A stretch of 8,153 nt of DNA, taken from JANNAT01 sp043766915. Lineage in GTDB: Bacteria; Pseudomonadota; Alphaproteobacteria; Rhodobacterales; Rhodobacteraceae. How positions within the stretch are numbered: position 1 is the stretch's first letter; the number at the start of each line of letters is the position of its first letter. Location: positions 1-8,153 of the forward strand of contig JAYUHO010000375.1 in the NCBI GenBank assembly GCA_043766915.1, in the 5' to 3' direction. The notes under the pieces are model-generated. The model saw only the letters and a program-made list of their open reading frames with translations, made no database searches and was not told the DNA's origin. Positions 1 to 6,223 of this stretch are shown here, piece by piece. The position numbers and the translations under genes are program-made.

Positions 1-11
1 GGCAATTGGCC

Positions 12-1460
12 CTAACTGCGCCAAAACTTTGGCAGCAACACAACCAAGATCGCCAGCAACCCCAATCGGCCCAGGATCATCGTGGCCGACATCAGCCAGA
101 TCGCGGCATTGGGGAAATCAACAAACGTGCCGGTGCGCACAACCATCGGCCCAAAGCCATAGCCGATATTGCCGATCGACGTCCATGTTGCCCAAACGGC
201 GGAATACATGTCGACACCCGTCAACGTGATTGCCACTGACATCACCCCGATCACCACAACATAGCCCGTGATGAACAAAATCAGCCCATTGATCACATCA
301 TCCGCCACATTCTGCCCGTCATATTTCACCACATTGACCCGGCTGGGCGTGGCGATCTGCCGGATTTGTGCAGCCAGAACCTTTGCCGCCACTTGCACGC
401 GAAACACGGATAATCCGCCCGAGCTTGACCCTGAACAGCCGCCGATTACTCCGATCACAAAGGCCACGACCAGCATATAGCCGCCCCAGGCCGAGAAGCT
501 GCCCGAAAAGAACCCGGTGCCCGAAATGATCGACACCAGATTGAACAAGGCCTCACGGAAGGCAGGCTCGATCCCCATATCAGACGTCAACACCCGCCAC
601 AGCGCAACCGAGCCTACGGCAACGGCGATCCAGCGCAGATAAGCCCGGGTTTGCGCATCGCGCCACAACGGGCGGGATTGGCCGGAAATCAACTGCACAT
701 AGCGAATGTAGGGCAAGCTGGCCAGAATCATGAAAAATGCACCCGCGTATTCCATCGCCCCGGGATACTTGCCAAAAGAATTGTCCATCGGTGAAAATCC
801 ACCCGTCGCAATCGTGGCCATGGCACAAACCACAGCATCCAGCGCCGACATGCCCAGCGCGCGGTAGGTCATTGCAGAAATGACGGTCAGTCCAAAATAC
901 ACAATCACCAGCTGTCGCGCGATATCTGTGGCGCGGGGCAAGGATTTTCCAAACGTATCAAAGCCTTCGGTCTTGAAATACTGCATCCCCCCGACCCGCA
1001 TGACCGGCAAAAAGATCATCGCCACAAAGGCTATCCCAAGCCCGCCAAAGCTGTTGGTCATGCCGCGCCACAGGTTCATCCCGTCGGGCAAACCATCAAG
1101 CCCCACGATCACCGTCGATCCGGTGGTGGTGAACCCCGAGGCAGCCTCAAAATAGGCGTGGGTAAAGGTCAGATGCGGCTCGCCCAGCATGAACGGCAAC
1201 CCGCCAAAGATCGGCAGCACCGTCCAGATCGTCACGGTCAGCAGATAGGCCTGCCGCACCGACAGCCCCTGCCCCAGGGAATTGGCTGTGGCCAGCGTCA
1301 ACACCCCGCCCATTGCCGCCGTGGCAATCGCGCTTTCCAGAAAGTCCATGCCGTTGGGCAGACCTGACCGATAATCAACAATCGCGGGTGCCAGCATTAA
1401 AATGGCCAGCACAATCAGGATCCGCCCGAGCACATAAACGATAGGTCGAAAGTCTGTCAT
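12..1460 (-). CDS. trkH: TrkH-family potassium uptake protein
   Basis: This is the membrane-spanning, ion-conducting subunit of a Trk/Ktr-type K+ uptake system, which normally works with the NAD-binding cytoplasmic subunit TrkA (not in this window). The 482-residue length is typical for TrkH. All four pore-loop repeats are visible: TTTGST (about 111-116), ATGGFS (218-223), SGTGFF (313-318) and GNIGYGFG (430-437). Each carries the glycine expected in the K+ filter. The fourth loop has Tyr where I remember many TrkH proteins having Pro (NxGPG); whether this is usual in the lineage is not known to me. A conserved GGCSGSSSGG stretch lies at 340-349. The N-terminus (MTDFRPIVYVLG) resembles other TrkH starts, so the ATG at 1460 is well supported although no Shine-Dalgarno precedes it. 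It lies 148 bases downstream of folE2 and probably has its own promoter. Confidence 0.95.
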   Translation of the reverse strand: MTDFRPIVYVLGRILIVLAILMLAPAIVDYRSGLPNGMDFLESAIATAAMGGVLTLATANSLGQGLSVRQAYLLTVTIWTVLPIFGGLPFMLGEPHLTFTHAYFEAASGFTTTGSTVIVGLDGLPDGMNLWRGMTNSFGGLGIAFVAMIFLPVMRVGGMQYFKTEGFDTFGKSLPRATDIARQLVIVYFGLTVISAMTYRALGMSALDAVVCAMATIATGGFSPMDNSFGKYPGAMEYAGAFFMILASLPYIRYVQLISGQSRPLWRDAQTRAYLRWIAVAVGSVALWRVLTSDMGIEPAFREALFNLVSIISGTGFFSGSFSAWGGYMLVVAFVIGVIGGCSGSSSGGLSVFRVQVAAKVLAAQIRQIATPSRVNVVKYDGQNVADDVINGLILFITGYVVVIGVMSVAITLTGVDMYSAVWATWTSIGNIGYGFGPMVVRTGTFVDFPNAAIWLMSATMILGRLGLLAILVVLLPKFWRS

Positions 1461-1497
1461 GATTTGGGCAGATACCCGGCCCGGGTGGTTTCGTCAA
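1461..1497 (-). promoter_or_regulatory. Candidate trkH promoter, possibly leaderless
   Basis: Reading the minus strand, TTGACG (1497-1492) is followed by exactly 17 bases and then TATCTG (1474-1469). Only 8 bases separate that -10-like element from the trkH ATG. Transcription would therefore begin at or within a base or two of the start codon, which fits the lack of any Shine-Dalgarno. The spacer holds a 13-base GC-rich palindrome, ACCCGGCCCGGGT (1474-1486), which could be an operator. The -10 match is only 3 of 6, so this is inference. Confidence 0.4.
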
Positions 1498-1521
1498 TTT
1501 AAGGCTGCATCACGCGGGGCA

Positions 1522-1598
1522 GGTTTTGACGGAAACACAGACGGCGGAAATCGTGGCCGAGTGTCGCGAGTGGCAGCGCTTTCCGTTTCCGTCAAACC
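1522..1598. repeat. Inverted repeat in the folE2-trkH intergenic region
   Basis: TTTGACGGAAAC (1525-1536) and its exact reverse complement GTTTCCGTCAAA (1585-1596) form 12-bp arms around a 48-base centre. With one bulged base the arms extend by a further GG/CC pair. No U-tract follows on either strand, so it is not a standard intrinsic terminator. It could fold as a long-range RNA stem at the 3' end of the folE2 message or act as two inverted protein-binding half-sites. Together with the trkH promoter it accounts for most of the 148-base gap. Confidence 0.6.
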
Positions 1599-1608
1599 CT
1601 GAACCGCT

Positions 1609-2697
1609 TTAGCCAACGTGATAAAGGCTGGCAAACAGCCGCGGATCAAGACTGTCGGCGGCAAAGGTCGGCCCTTCGGTCAGCACCGATACCGCGTCAT
1701 GGCTGTGCAGACTTTCCTGATGACTGGCGACAATGCGGAAATCACCGATGCGGGCATCTTGCTGCAGTGCCTCACAAAAACTGCGCGCGGCGTCTTCGAC
1801 AAAGATCGGGTTGGCGGCGTTCAGTTCGGCAAAGGCCTGTTCGTCTTCGCGTTTCACCATGACTTGCGTCTCTGTAGGCACGGCGGCGCGGGCCAGTTCG
1901 ATCAGGTCTTCGAACCACAAACAATCATCTCCCACCAGCTCAACCGAAATCCGCGCGACAGAGCGTTGCGAATGCGGGGTGGCCAGTTGGCCGCGGGTTT
2001 TGCGGGCATGTTCGGCCAGTTCCAGCGAACAGGGACAGGTGCTGGAATAGACGAAATCCAGATGCATGATGCGTTTGCGCACACCGGCTTTGTCGACCAA
2101 TTCCAGCGCGATATCATAGTACTGCCAGCCAGACAGGCCCGACCGCAGGCTTTCTATCCGCACCGGGAATGAAAACCGCATCTGAATCCGGGCGTCGAAA
2201 GACCCCAGATCGCGCAGGTAGTCTTCCAGCACCTGGGCGATCAGCTCAAAGCTGAACGCCGAATCTGCATGGCTGTAGAATGACCGCATGATGCGGCTCA
2301 TGTTGATGCCCTTCTTTTCCGCCTCAAGACTGACCGTGCCCGTCACCGACGTTTCCAGCGTGATCGGCCCCGACTCGCGGGTGGCAAAGCTGATGGGCAG
2401 GCGGAAGTTGGAAATCCCCACATGTTGGATCACCTGTTTTGCCCCGACGATCAGGCTGGACGGACCGTTTTGCAGATCGGGCAGGCTGTCTTTGTAGGCA
2501 TCTGTCACCACGAATTCATCCGGGTAGTGCCGTGACAAGACGGGATAGCCCTGCCCCACCAAAACACCCGCACCCGGATCAAGCGCCACAATCTCGGCAT
2601 CTGTCGCCCGCGCCGCCCACAGCCGCAGCGTGGCCAGCGCCGCCTCGGCCTGCGCACGGTTGGGGGTGTGATCGGACTCTGGCAGATGAATGTTCAT
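1609..2697 (-). CDS. folE2: GTP cyclohydrolase I type 2 (FolE2)
   Basis: FolE2 converts GTP to 7,8-dihydroneopterin triphosphate, the first committed step of tetrahydrofolate synthesis in the cytoplasm. Unlike FolE it is not strictly zinc-dependent. I chose the ATG at 2697 (MNIHLPESDH, 362 residues) because AAAGG lies 7 bases upstream. An in-frame start at 2757 would add 20 unconserved residues. Family signatures are STCPCS (219-224), PHSQRS (241-246), KREDE (282-286) before NPIFVED, and SLHSHDA (329-335). By alignment from memory with the Neisseria enzyme, the metal ligands should be Cys221, His242, Glu286 and His331. The gene starts 83 bases after metZ on the same strand and may be partly cotranscribed with it. 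Folate supplies the methyl group for methionine, so the pairing makes metabolic sense. Confidence 0.95.
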   Translation of the reverse strand: MNIHLPESDHTPNRAQAEAALATLRLWAARATDAEIVALDPGAGVLVGQGYPVLSRHYPDEFVVTDAYKDSLPDLQNGPSSLIVGAKQVIQHVGISNFRLPISFATRESGPITLETSVTGTVSLEAEKKGINMSRIMRSFYSHADSAFSFELIAQVLEDYLRDLGSFDARIQMRFSFPVRIESLRSGLSGWQYYDIALELVDKAGVRKRIMHLDFVYSSTCPCSLELAEHARKTRGQLATPHSQRSVARISVELVGDDCLWFEDLIELARAAVPTETQVMVKREDEQAFAELNAANPIFVEDAARSFCEALQQDARIGDFRIVASHQESLHSHDAVSVLTEGPTFAADSLDPRLFASLYHVG

Positions 2698-2722
2698 GGC
2701 ACGGCCTTTCTTTAACGATGGC

Positions 2723-2745
2723 ACTTGCAAACATAGGGCGCAAGT
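2723..2745. promoter_or_regulatory. Operator-like palindrome upstream of folE2
   Basis: In the 83-base metZ-folE2 gap, ACTTGC (2723-2728) and GCAAGT (2740-2745) form 6-bp inverted arms separated by 11 bases. Reading towards folE2, the centre contains TATGTT, a passable -10 (4 of 6). A poor -35 (TTGGGT) lies 16 bases upstream. The palindrome would then straddle a folE2 promoter. It does not look like the AT-rich Zur box I know from proteobacteria, so no regulator is proposed. A short CAGCA/TGCTG hairpin right after the metZ stop (2765-2780) has no U-tract. Confidence 0.25.
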
Positions 2746-2780
2746 TGCCAAACCCAAACCCTGCCAGCAAATAAATGCTG

Positions 2781-3962
2781 TCAGATCGCTGACAAGGCGT
2801 TTCGCAAATCACCGATCAAATCACCCACATCTTCCAGCCCCACCGACAACCGGATCAACCCCGGCGTGATGCCAAGGATATCTTTCTGCGGCTGCGGCAG
2901 GCGTTGGTGCGTGGTGGTGGCGGGATGGGTGGCGATGGATTTGGCATCCCCCAAGTTGTTGGAAATCTTGATAATCTCCAACGCATTGCAAAACTTGAAC
3001 GCCGCTTCTTTGCCGCCCTTTACATCGAACGACACCAAGGTGCCACCCGATCCCATTTGCGCCATCGCCAACGCGTGCTGCGGATGGCTTTCCAGCCCCG
3101 GAAAGATCACCTTCGAAATGCGGTCATCCGATTCCAGCACCCGCGCAATTTCCAACGCCGCATCCGCCATCGCCCGACAGCGTAAATCCAGCGTCGCCAT
3201 GCCGTTCAGCATGATCCACGCCGTAAACGGCGACATCGACCCGCCGGTGTGCTTCATAAAGGGTTCGGCGGTTTTGCGGATAAAATCGCGTGACGCACAG
3301 ATCACCCCGCCCAGCGCGCGGCCCTGCCCGTCGATGTGCTTGGTGGTGGAATACACAACCACATCAGCACCCTGCGCGACGGCTTGGCTGAACACGGGTG
3401 TCGAAAACACATTGTCCACAATCACCAACGCCCCCATCGCATGGGCAATTTTCGACACTTCGGTGATGTCGACCAGTTCCAGCGTGGGGTTCGACATCGA
3501 TTCGAAAAACACTGCCTTGGTGCCGGGGGTGACCGCATCGCGCCACGCGTTCAGATCAGCCCCATCGACGAACGTCACGCGCACGCCAAAGCGGGTCAGC
3601 ACCTCTTCCAGCACGTAAAGGCATGATCCGAACAATGCGCGGCTGGACACCACATGATCGCCCGCGCGCAGCATCGAGGCCAACGCGCCATGCACGGCTG
3701 CCATGCCGCTGGCGGTAGCAAAGGCATCTTCAGTGCCCTCCAGCGCCGCGATACGTTCTTCGAACATCCGCGTGGTCGGGTTGCCGTAGCGGGCATAGAT
3801 AAATTCATCCTCCCCCGCTTTGACAAACCGCGCTTCGGCGGCTTCGGCGGTTGGATAGACAAACCCTTGGGTCAGATAAATCGCTTCGGCCATCTCGCCA
3901 TATTGGCTGCGCCGGCTGCCCTCATGCACCAGTTTGGTGCGGGTTTTCCAAGTATCGCTCAT
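2781..3962 (-). CDS. metZ: O-succinylhomoserine sulfhydrylase
   Basis: This PLP enzyme of the Cys/Met metabolism family (cystathionine gamma-synthase fold) makes homocysteine directly from O-succinylhomoserine and sulfide, bypassing cystathionine. Its 393 residues match the full family length. Visible motifs are ARYGNPT (57-63), SGMAAV (85-90), the PLP phosphate-region Asp183 in VDN, the Schiff-base lysine Lys208 in YSTTKHIDGQGR, and the C-terminal RLSVGLED (371-378) with the carboxylate-binding arginine. Overall similarity to MetZ (HEGSRRSQYGEMAEAIYLTQ near the N-terminus) favours MetZ over MetB or MetY, but substrate choice cannot be proved by eye. The ATG at 3962 has CAGGG 6 bases upstream. 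A SAM-II riboswitch and terminator-like hairpin in the leader imply repression when S-adenosylmethionine is plentiful. Confidence 0.93.
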   Translation of the reverse strand: MSDTWKTRTKLVHEGSRRSQYGEMAEAIYLTQGFVYPTAEAAEARFVKAGEDEFIYARYGNPTTRMFEERIAALEGTEDAFATASGMAAVHGALASMLRAGDHVVSSRALFGSCLYVLEEVLTRFGVRVTFVDGADLNAWRDAVTPGTKAVFFESMSNPTLELVDITEVSKIAHAMGALVIVDNVFSTPVFSQAVAQGADVVVYSTTKHIDGQGRALGGVICASRDFIRKTAEPFMKHTGGSMSPFTAWIMLNGMATLDLRCRAMADAALEIARVLESDDRISKVIFPGLESHPQHALAMAQMGSGGTLVSFDVKGGKEAAFKFCNALEIIKISNNLGDAKSIATHPATTTHQRLPQPQKDILGITPGLIRLSVGLEDVGDLIGDLRNALSAI

Positions 3963-3973
3963 GCCGTGCCCTG

Positions 3974-3991
3974 TCTGGCCCTTTGGCCAAA
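3974..3991 (-). other. Small hairpin next to the metZ ribosome binding site
   Basis: In the metZ leader RNA, UUUGGCC (3991-3985) can pair with GGCCAGA (3980-3974) across an AAAG loop, giving 7 pairs including one G-U. It lies between the U-tract of the terminator and the CAGGG Shine-Dalgarno (3973-3969). The alternative palindrome CTTTGGCCAAAG uses the same bases. A role in translation or transcript stability is possible but not shown. Confidence 0.3.
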
Positions 3992-3992
3992 G

Positions 3993-4023
3993 AAAAACCC
4001 CGGATACCCAAAGGCCCGGGGCT
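3993..4023 (-). terminator. Intrinsic terminator in the metZ leader (attenuator)
   Basis: On the minus strand CCCCGG (4021-4016) pairs with CCGGGG (4003-3998) around a 12-base loop. Five U residues (3997-3993) follow at once. The stem can gain a G-U and an A-U pair at its base. It lies 12 bases beyond the SAM-II aptamer and upstream of the metZ start, exactly where a transcription-attenuating expression platform should be. Its 3' arm (ATCCGG, 4005-4000) is also complementary to CCGGAT (4073-4068) inside the aptamer, which offers a competing antiterminator pairing. The switching mechanism is inference. Confidence 0.7.
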
Positions 4024-4035
4024 AAGCACCCTGAA

Positions 4036-4090
4036 CCTCTTTAGCGGTTTGTTTAAAGTGGCCCGCAATCCGGTAACAAATTGCCACTGG
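4036..4090 (-). ncRNA. SAM-II riboswitch aptamer upstream of metZ
   Basis: The minus-strand RNA shows the SAM-II layout. Stem P1 is AGUGGC (4088-4083) with GCCACU (4062-4057). The P1 loop has a U-rich start and UACCGGAUUGCGG. A UUUAAACAAA linker follows, then the conserved tail CCGCUAAAGAGG (4047-4036). The H-type pseudoknot also forms: GCGG (4066-4063, preceded by UU) can pair with CCGC (4047-4044), and ACC (4074-4072) with GGU at the 3' end. The same order of elements occurs in the SAM-II RNAs I remember, including the marine metX and Agrobacterium metA leaders. Ligand binding should lower metZ expression. The conserved AAAGAGG is 74 bases from the metZ ATG, so it is not itself the Shine-Dalgarno. 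Confidence 0.88.
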
Positions 4091-4094
4091 CTTC

Positions 4095-4123
4095 TGGCTA
4101 TCGCGGGTAGCGGCAAAGGTCAA
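4095..4123 (-). promoter_or_regulatory. Candidate metZ promoter
   Basis: TTGACC (4123-4118, 5 of 6 to the sigma-70 -35) is followed after 17 bases by TAGCCA (4100-4095), a weak -10. Initiation 6-7 bases later would fall almost exactly at the first base of riboswitch stem P1 (4088). That positional agreement is the main support, since the -10 match is poor. Confidence 0.4.
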
Positions 4124-4125
4124 CC

Positions 4126-4167
4126 TTGCCACCGCCGCACATTCCGGCATGATCGAAAAAAAGAGGA
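4126..4167 (+). promoter_or_regulatory. Candidate promoter and ribosome binding site of the GST gene
   Basis: TTGCCA (4126-4131) and CATGAT (4148-4153) are spaced by 16 bases and match sigma-70 elements 4 of 6 each. The predicted transcript would have a very short leader. The Shine-Dalgarno AGAGGA (4162-4167) sits 6 bases before the ATG and is clear. The promoter call is tentative. The -35 lies next to the oppositely oriented metZ -35, so the two promoters would be back to back. Confidence 0.3.
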
Positions 4168-4173
4168 ATCTCC

Positions 4174-4869
4174 ATGACCATTGATCTTTACTATTGGCCC
4201 ACGCCAAACGGCTGGAAGATTTCCATCGCACTTGCCGAGATGGGGCTGGATTACAATTTGCATCTGGTCGACATCGGGGCAGGCGATCAGTTTGATCCCA
4301 ATTTTCTGAAAATCGCCCCCAACAACCGGATGCCCGCGATTGTTGACACCAATGGCCCGGATGGCCAGCCGATTGCCATTTTCGAATCCGGCGCGATTTT
4401 GCAGTATCTGGCGCGCAAATCCGGCAAGTTTTACGGCAAGACCGAACGCGATCGGGTGGCGGTGGATCAGTGGTTGATGTGGCAAATGGGCGGCGTGGGG
4501 CCAATGGCGGGCCAAGCGCATCATTTCCTGACCTATGCCCCCGCGATGGACCCTGCACAAGACCTGCCCTATGCCAAAGACCGCTATCGTCGTGAGGTGG
4601 GGCGCCTATACGGCGTGCTGGATCGGCAACTGGCCGACAACGCTTATGTCGCGGGCGATTTTCTGTCGATTGCCGATATGGCGATCTGGCCCTGGGCGCA
4701 GAACTGGAAAGGCCAGGAACAAAGCATCGACGACAAACCGCATTTTGCCCGCTGGTTGGCGGACCTGGCGGCGCGTCCCGGATTTATCACCGGCAAAGCC
4801 GTGGCTGAAGAGCGGCGCAGCAATGCGGCCAATGATAAACGTGCGCAAGAGATCTTGTTCAAGCGCTAG
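4174..4869 (+). CDS. Nu-class glutathione S-transferase (YfcG/YghU-like)
   Basis: This is a 231-residue cytoplasmic GST with an N-terminal thioredoxin-fold domain (about 1-85) and a helical C-terminal domain (about 90-210). The motifs are those of the Nu-class, disulfide-reductase-like enzymes YfcG and YghU: TPNGWK (10-15), APNNRMPAI (48-56), FESGAIL (70-76), GPMAGQAHHF (109-118) and SIADMAIWPW (165-174). E. coli relatives bind two glutathione molecules and act as glutathione-dependent disulfide oxidoreductases and peroxidases rather than classical transferases. A similar redox role is likely, with the physiological substrate unknown. The ATG at 4174 follows a good AGAGGA. It is divergent from metZ, and its last 11 bases overlap the 3' end of the next gene tail to tail. 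Confidence 0.92.
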   Translation: MTIDLYYWPTPNGWKISIALAEMGLDYNLHLVDIGAGDQFDPNFLKIAPNNRMPAIVDTNGPDGQPIAIFESGAILQYLARKSGKFYGKTERDRVAVDQWLMWQMGGVGPMAGQAHHFLTYAPAMDPAQDLPYAKDRYRREVGRLYGVLDRQLADNAYVAGDFLSIADMAIWPWAQNWKGQEQSIDDKPHFARWLADLAARPGFITGKAVAEERRSNAANDKRAQEILFKR

Positions 4870-5488
4870 CTTGCCCGCCAAAGCCTGTCCGAACGGTGCG
4901 CACAAGCGCGGTCATCACCACATGCGACAACAGCGGCAGCAAACCGAAATACAAAAGCCACGTGGTTTGCGACGCGGTCTGCATCACCGTTTCATTCAGT
5001 AAAACCATCGCCAGATTGTAGACCGCCATCACGCGCGTCATGGTGGCATCGCCTGCGCGCATCTGCGGATCGGGCCAGAAATGCCGCACCAACGTGCTGC
5101 GACCATCCACCACGTCAATAATGTAAAGGGCTCCGATCACAAGGAAATACAGGCTTAGGAACCGCTGGCACAGCATTGGGTCGGCGGCAAGGATCATCAG
5201 CCCCAACACACCCGGCCCCAGAATAAGTGTCAACGCCACTGTGCTTTGCGCCGACAAATGCACGCGTGTGCTGCGGATAGTGTTATCAGCCTGCATCGCC
5301 AAGCGCAGCGCCATCGCGGCGACAAAGGACACCATAAACGCAGCCCGTGCATCATCAAAACCGATGCGCAGCAAGGGCCAGCTGATCACGATGACCAAAC
5401 CCGGCACAAGGATTTGAAATGGGATCGGCGGCATGCGCCGGAACAGGCGAGCAAAGCTGTACATCATCAGTGACAGGTCAGTCAGCAT
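4859..5488 (-). CDS. Hypothetical six-helix membrane protein
   Basis: I do not recognise this 209-residue protein. Hydrophobic stretches at about 24-42, 46-66, 84-102, 108-127, 150-168 and 175-197 suggest six membrane helices in the inner membrane. The N-terminal tail is basic (RLFRRMP, 14-20). The 108-127 segment ends in the polar run DVVDGRSTLVRHFWPDP, probably a loop. There is no obvious catalytic motif or signal peptide. The ATG at 5488 is favoured because AGGGGG lies 8 bases upstream, and codon use resembles the neighbours. The gene is convergent with the GST, and the two coding regions share 11 bases (4859-4869), so no terminator lies between them. It may follow yciB in a common transcript, 122 bases downstream, but an AT-rich stretch in that gap may hold a separate promoter. 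Confidence 0.8.
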   Translation of the reverse strand: MLTDLSLMMYSFARLFRRMPPIPFQILVPGLVIVISWPLLRIGFDDARAAFMVSFVAAMALRLAMQADNTIRSTRVHLSAQSTVALTLILGPGVLGLMILAADPMLCQRFLSLYFLVIGALYIIDVVDGRSTLVRHFWPDPQMRAGDATMTRVMAVYNLAMVLLNETVMQTASQTTWLLYFGLLPLLSHVVMTALVRTVRTGFGGQASA

Positions 5489-5610
5489 CGGTTTCGCCCC
5501 CTATGATCTTTAGACAGCCTTGATCAACTTGCGGGCGAGGCCACGGCGCAAAAATGGCGGAAATGGGTTATTAACTTTGAATATGGAAACAAACTGTCCA
5601 CAAATGCGCA
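5489..5610. other. AT-rich intergenic gap between yciB and the hypothetical membrane gene
   Basis: This 122-base gap has an AT-rich half (about 5565-5610) with a GTTATTAAC palindrome (5567-5575). It probably contains the promoter of the minus-strand membrane gene. I could not settle on a -35/-10 pair: TGGACA followed after 17 bases by AAGTTA is one weak option. I see no terminator hairpin with a U-tract after yciB. Confidence 0.3.
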
Positions 5611-6219
5611 TCAATCCGCATCAGGCGTTTCTTCGATACCATACCGTTCTAACAGGCGCGCCTGCGTCATAAAAAACAAAAACAGCGCCGCTGTCAGACC
5701 AAAGGTTTTGAAATCAACCCAGATTTCGGTGCTGAAATTCCGCCAGATCACTTCGTTTGCCACGGCAAGAACCGCAAAAAACGCGCAGACCCGGCGCGTC
5801 AGGATCATCCAGCCTTCGGGATGCAGCGGCAGCGCCTCGTCCATGACAAACTTCAGATAGGATTGTCCGCGCAGCAGACCAAAGCCCAGAATCCCGGCAA
5901 ACAGCAAATAGATCATCGTCGGCTTGGTTTTGAAAAACCGCTCATCGTTGAAGTAAACCGACAATCCGCCGAAAATCACTACCAACACCACCGTCGCCAA
6001 TTGCATTTTCGACAGCTTGCCCGTCAGCGCCCACAGAATGGCCGTTGTCGCAATCAGCACCGGCACAAAGGCCGCTGTCATCAGAATAAAGCCGGAATAG
6101 TCGGTGCCGCCGATGCTGAACACCTGATCTTTGAATTTTGAAAACCCGATGAAAAACAGGATGATCGGGCCAAATTCCAGCACCAGTTTCAAAATCGGAT
6201 TGATTTTCTTCACAGCCAT
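5611..6219 (-). CDS. yciB: Inner membrane-spanning protein YciB (septation protein A / IspZ)
   Basis: This 202-residue inner-membrane protein has five or six hydrophobic segments. Family signatures are EFGPIILFFIGF (15-26), YFNDERFFKTKPTMIY (89-104), and the C-terminal pattern TRRVCAFF...NEVIW (141-159) followed by WVDFKTFG (167-174). YciB proteins are linked to cell-envelope synthesis and septation; E. coli YciB contacts divisome and elongasome proteins, and Shigella IspZ mutants fail in septation. The molecular activity is unknown. The ATG at 6219 lies 4 bases after the stop of the upstream EamA gene, with GGGAT inside the end of that gene as ribosome binding site. The two genes are therefore almost certainly cotranscribed and possibly translationally coupled. 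Confidence 0.93.
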   Translation of the reverse strand: MAVKKINPILKLVLEFGPIILFFIGFSKFKDQVFSIGGTDYSGFILMTAAFVPVLIATTAILWALTGKLSKMQLATVVLVVIFGGLSVYFNDERFFKTKPTMIYLLFAGILGFGLLRGQSYLKFVMDEALPLHPEGWMILTRRVCAFFAVLAVANEVIWRNFSTEIWVDFKTFGLTAALFLFFMTQARLLERYGIEETPDAD

Positions 6220-6223
6220 TCTG

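Noticed and set aside
1488..1505. CtrA-like TTAA half-site near trkH
   Set aside because: Only one TTAA is present; the second half-site at N7 spacing is AAAC, which does not match.
2698..2757. Longer FolE2 N-terminus from the ATG at 2757
   Set aside because: The extra 20 residues are not FolE2-like, and the ATG at 2697 has a proper ribosome binding site.
2866..3618. Plus-strand reading frame of 250 codons
   Set aside because: It lies wholly antisense to metZ, has no family motifs and no ribosome binding site. It is a by-product of GC-rich codon use in metZ.
4022..4560. Two minus-strand frames antisense to the GST
   Set aside because: They are antisense to a well-supported GST gene, and the first also runs through the riboswitch leader. 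The protein sequences look random, rich in Arg, Pro and Ser.
5592..5603. DnaA-box-like CTGTCCACA
   Set aside because: It has two mismatches to TTATCCACA, is a single site, and has no origin-like context.
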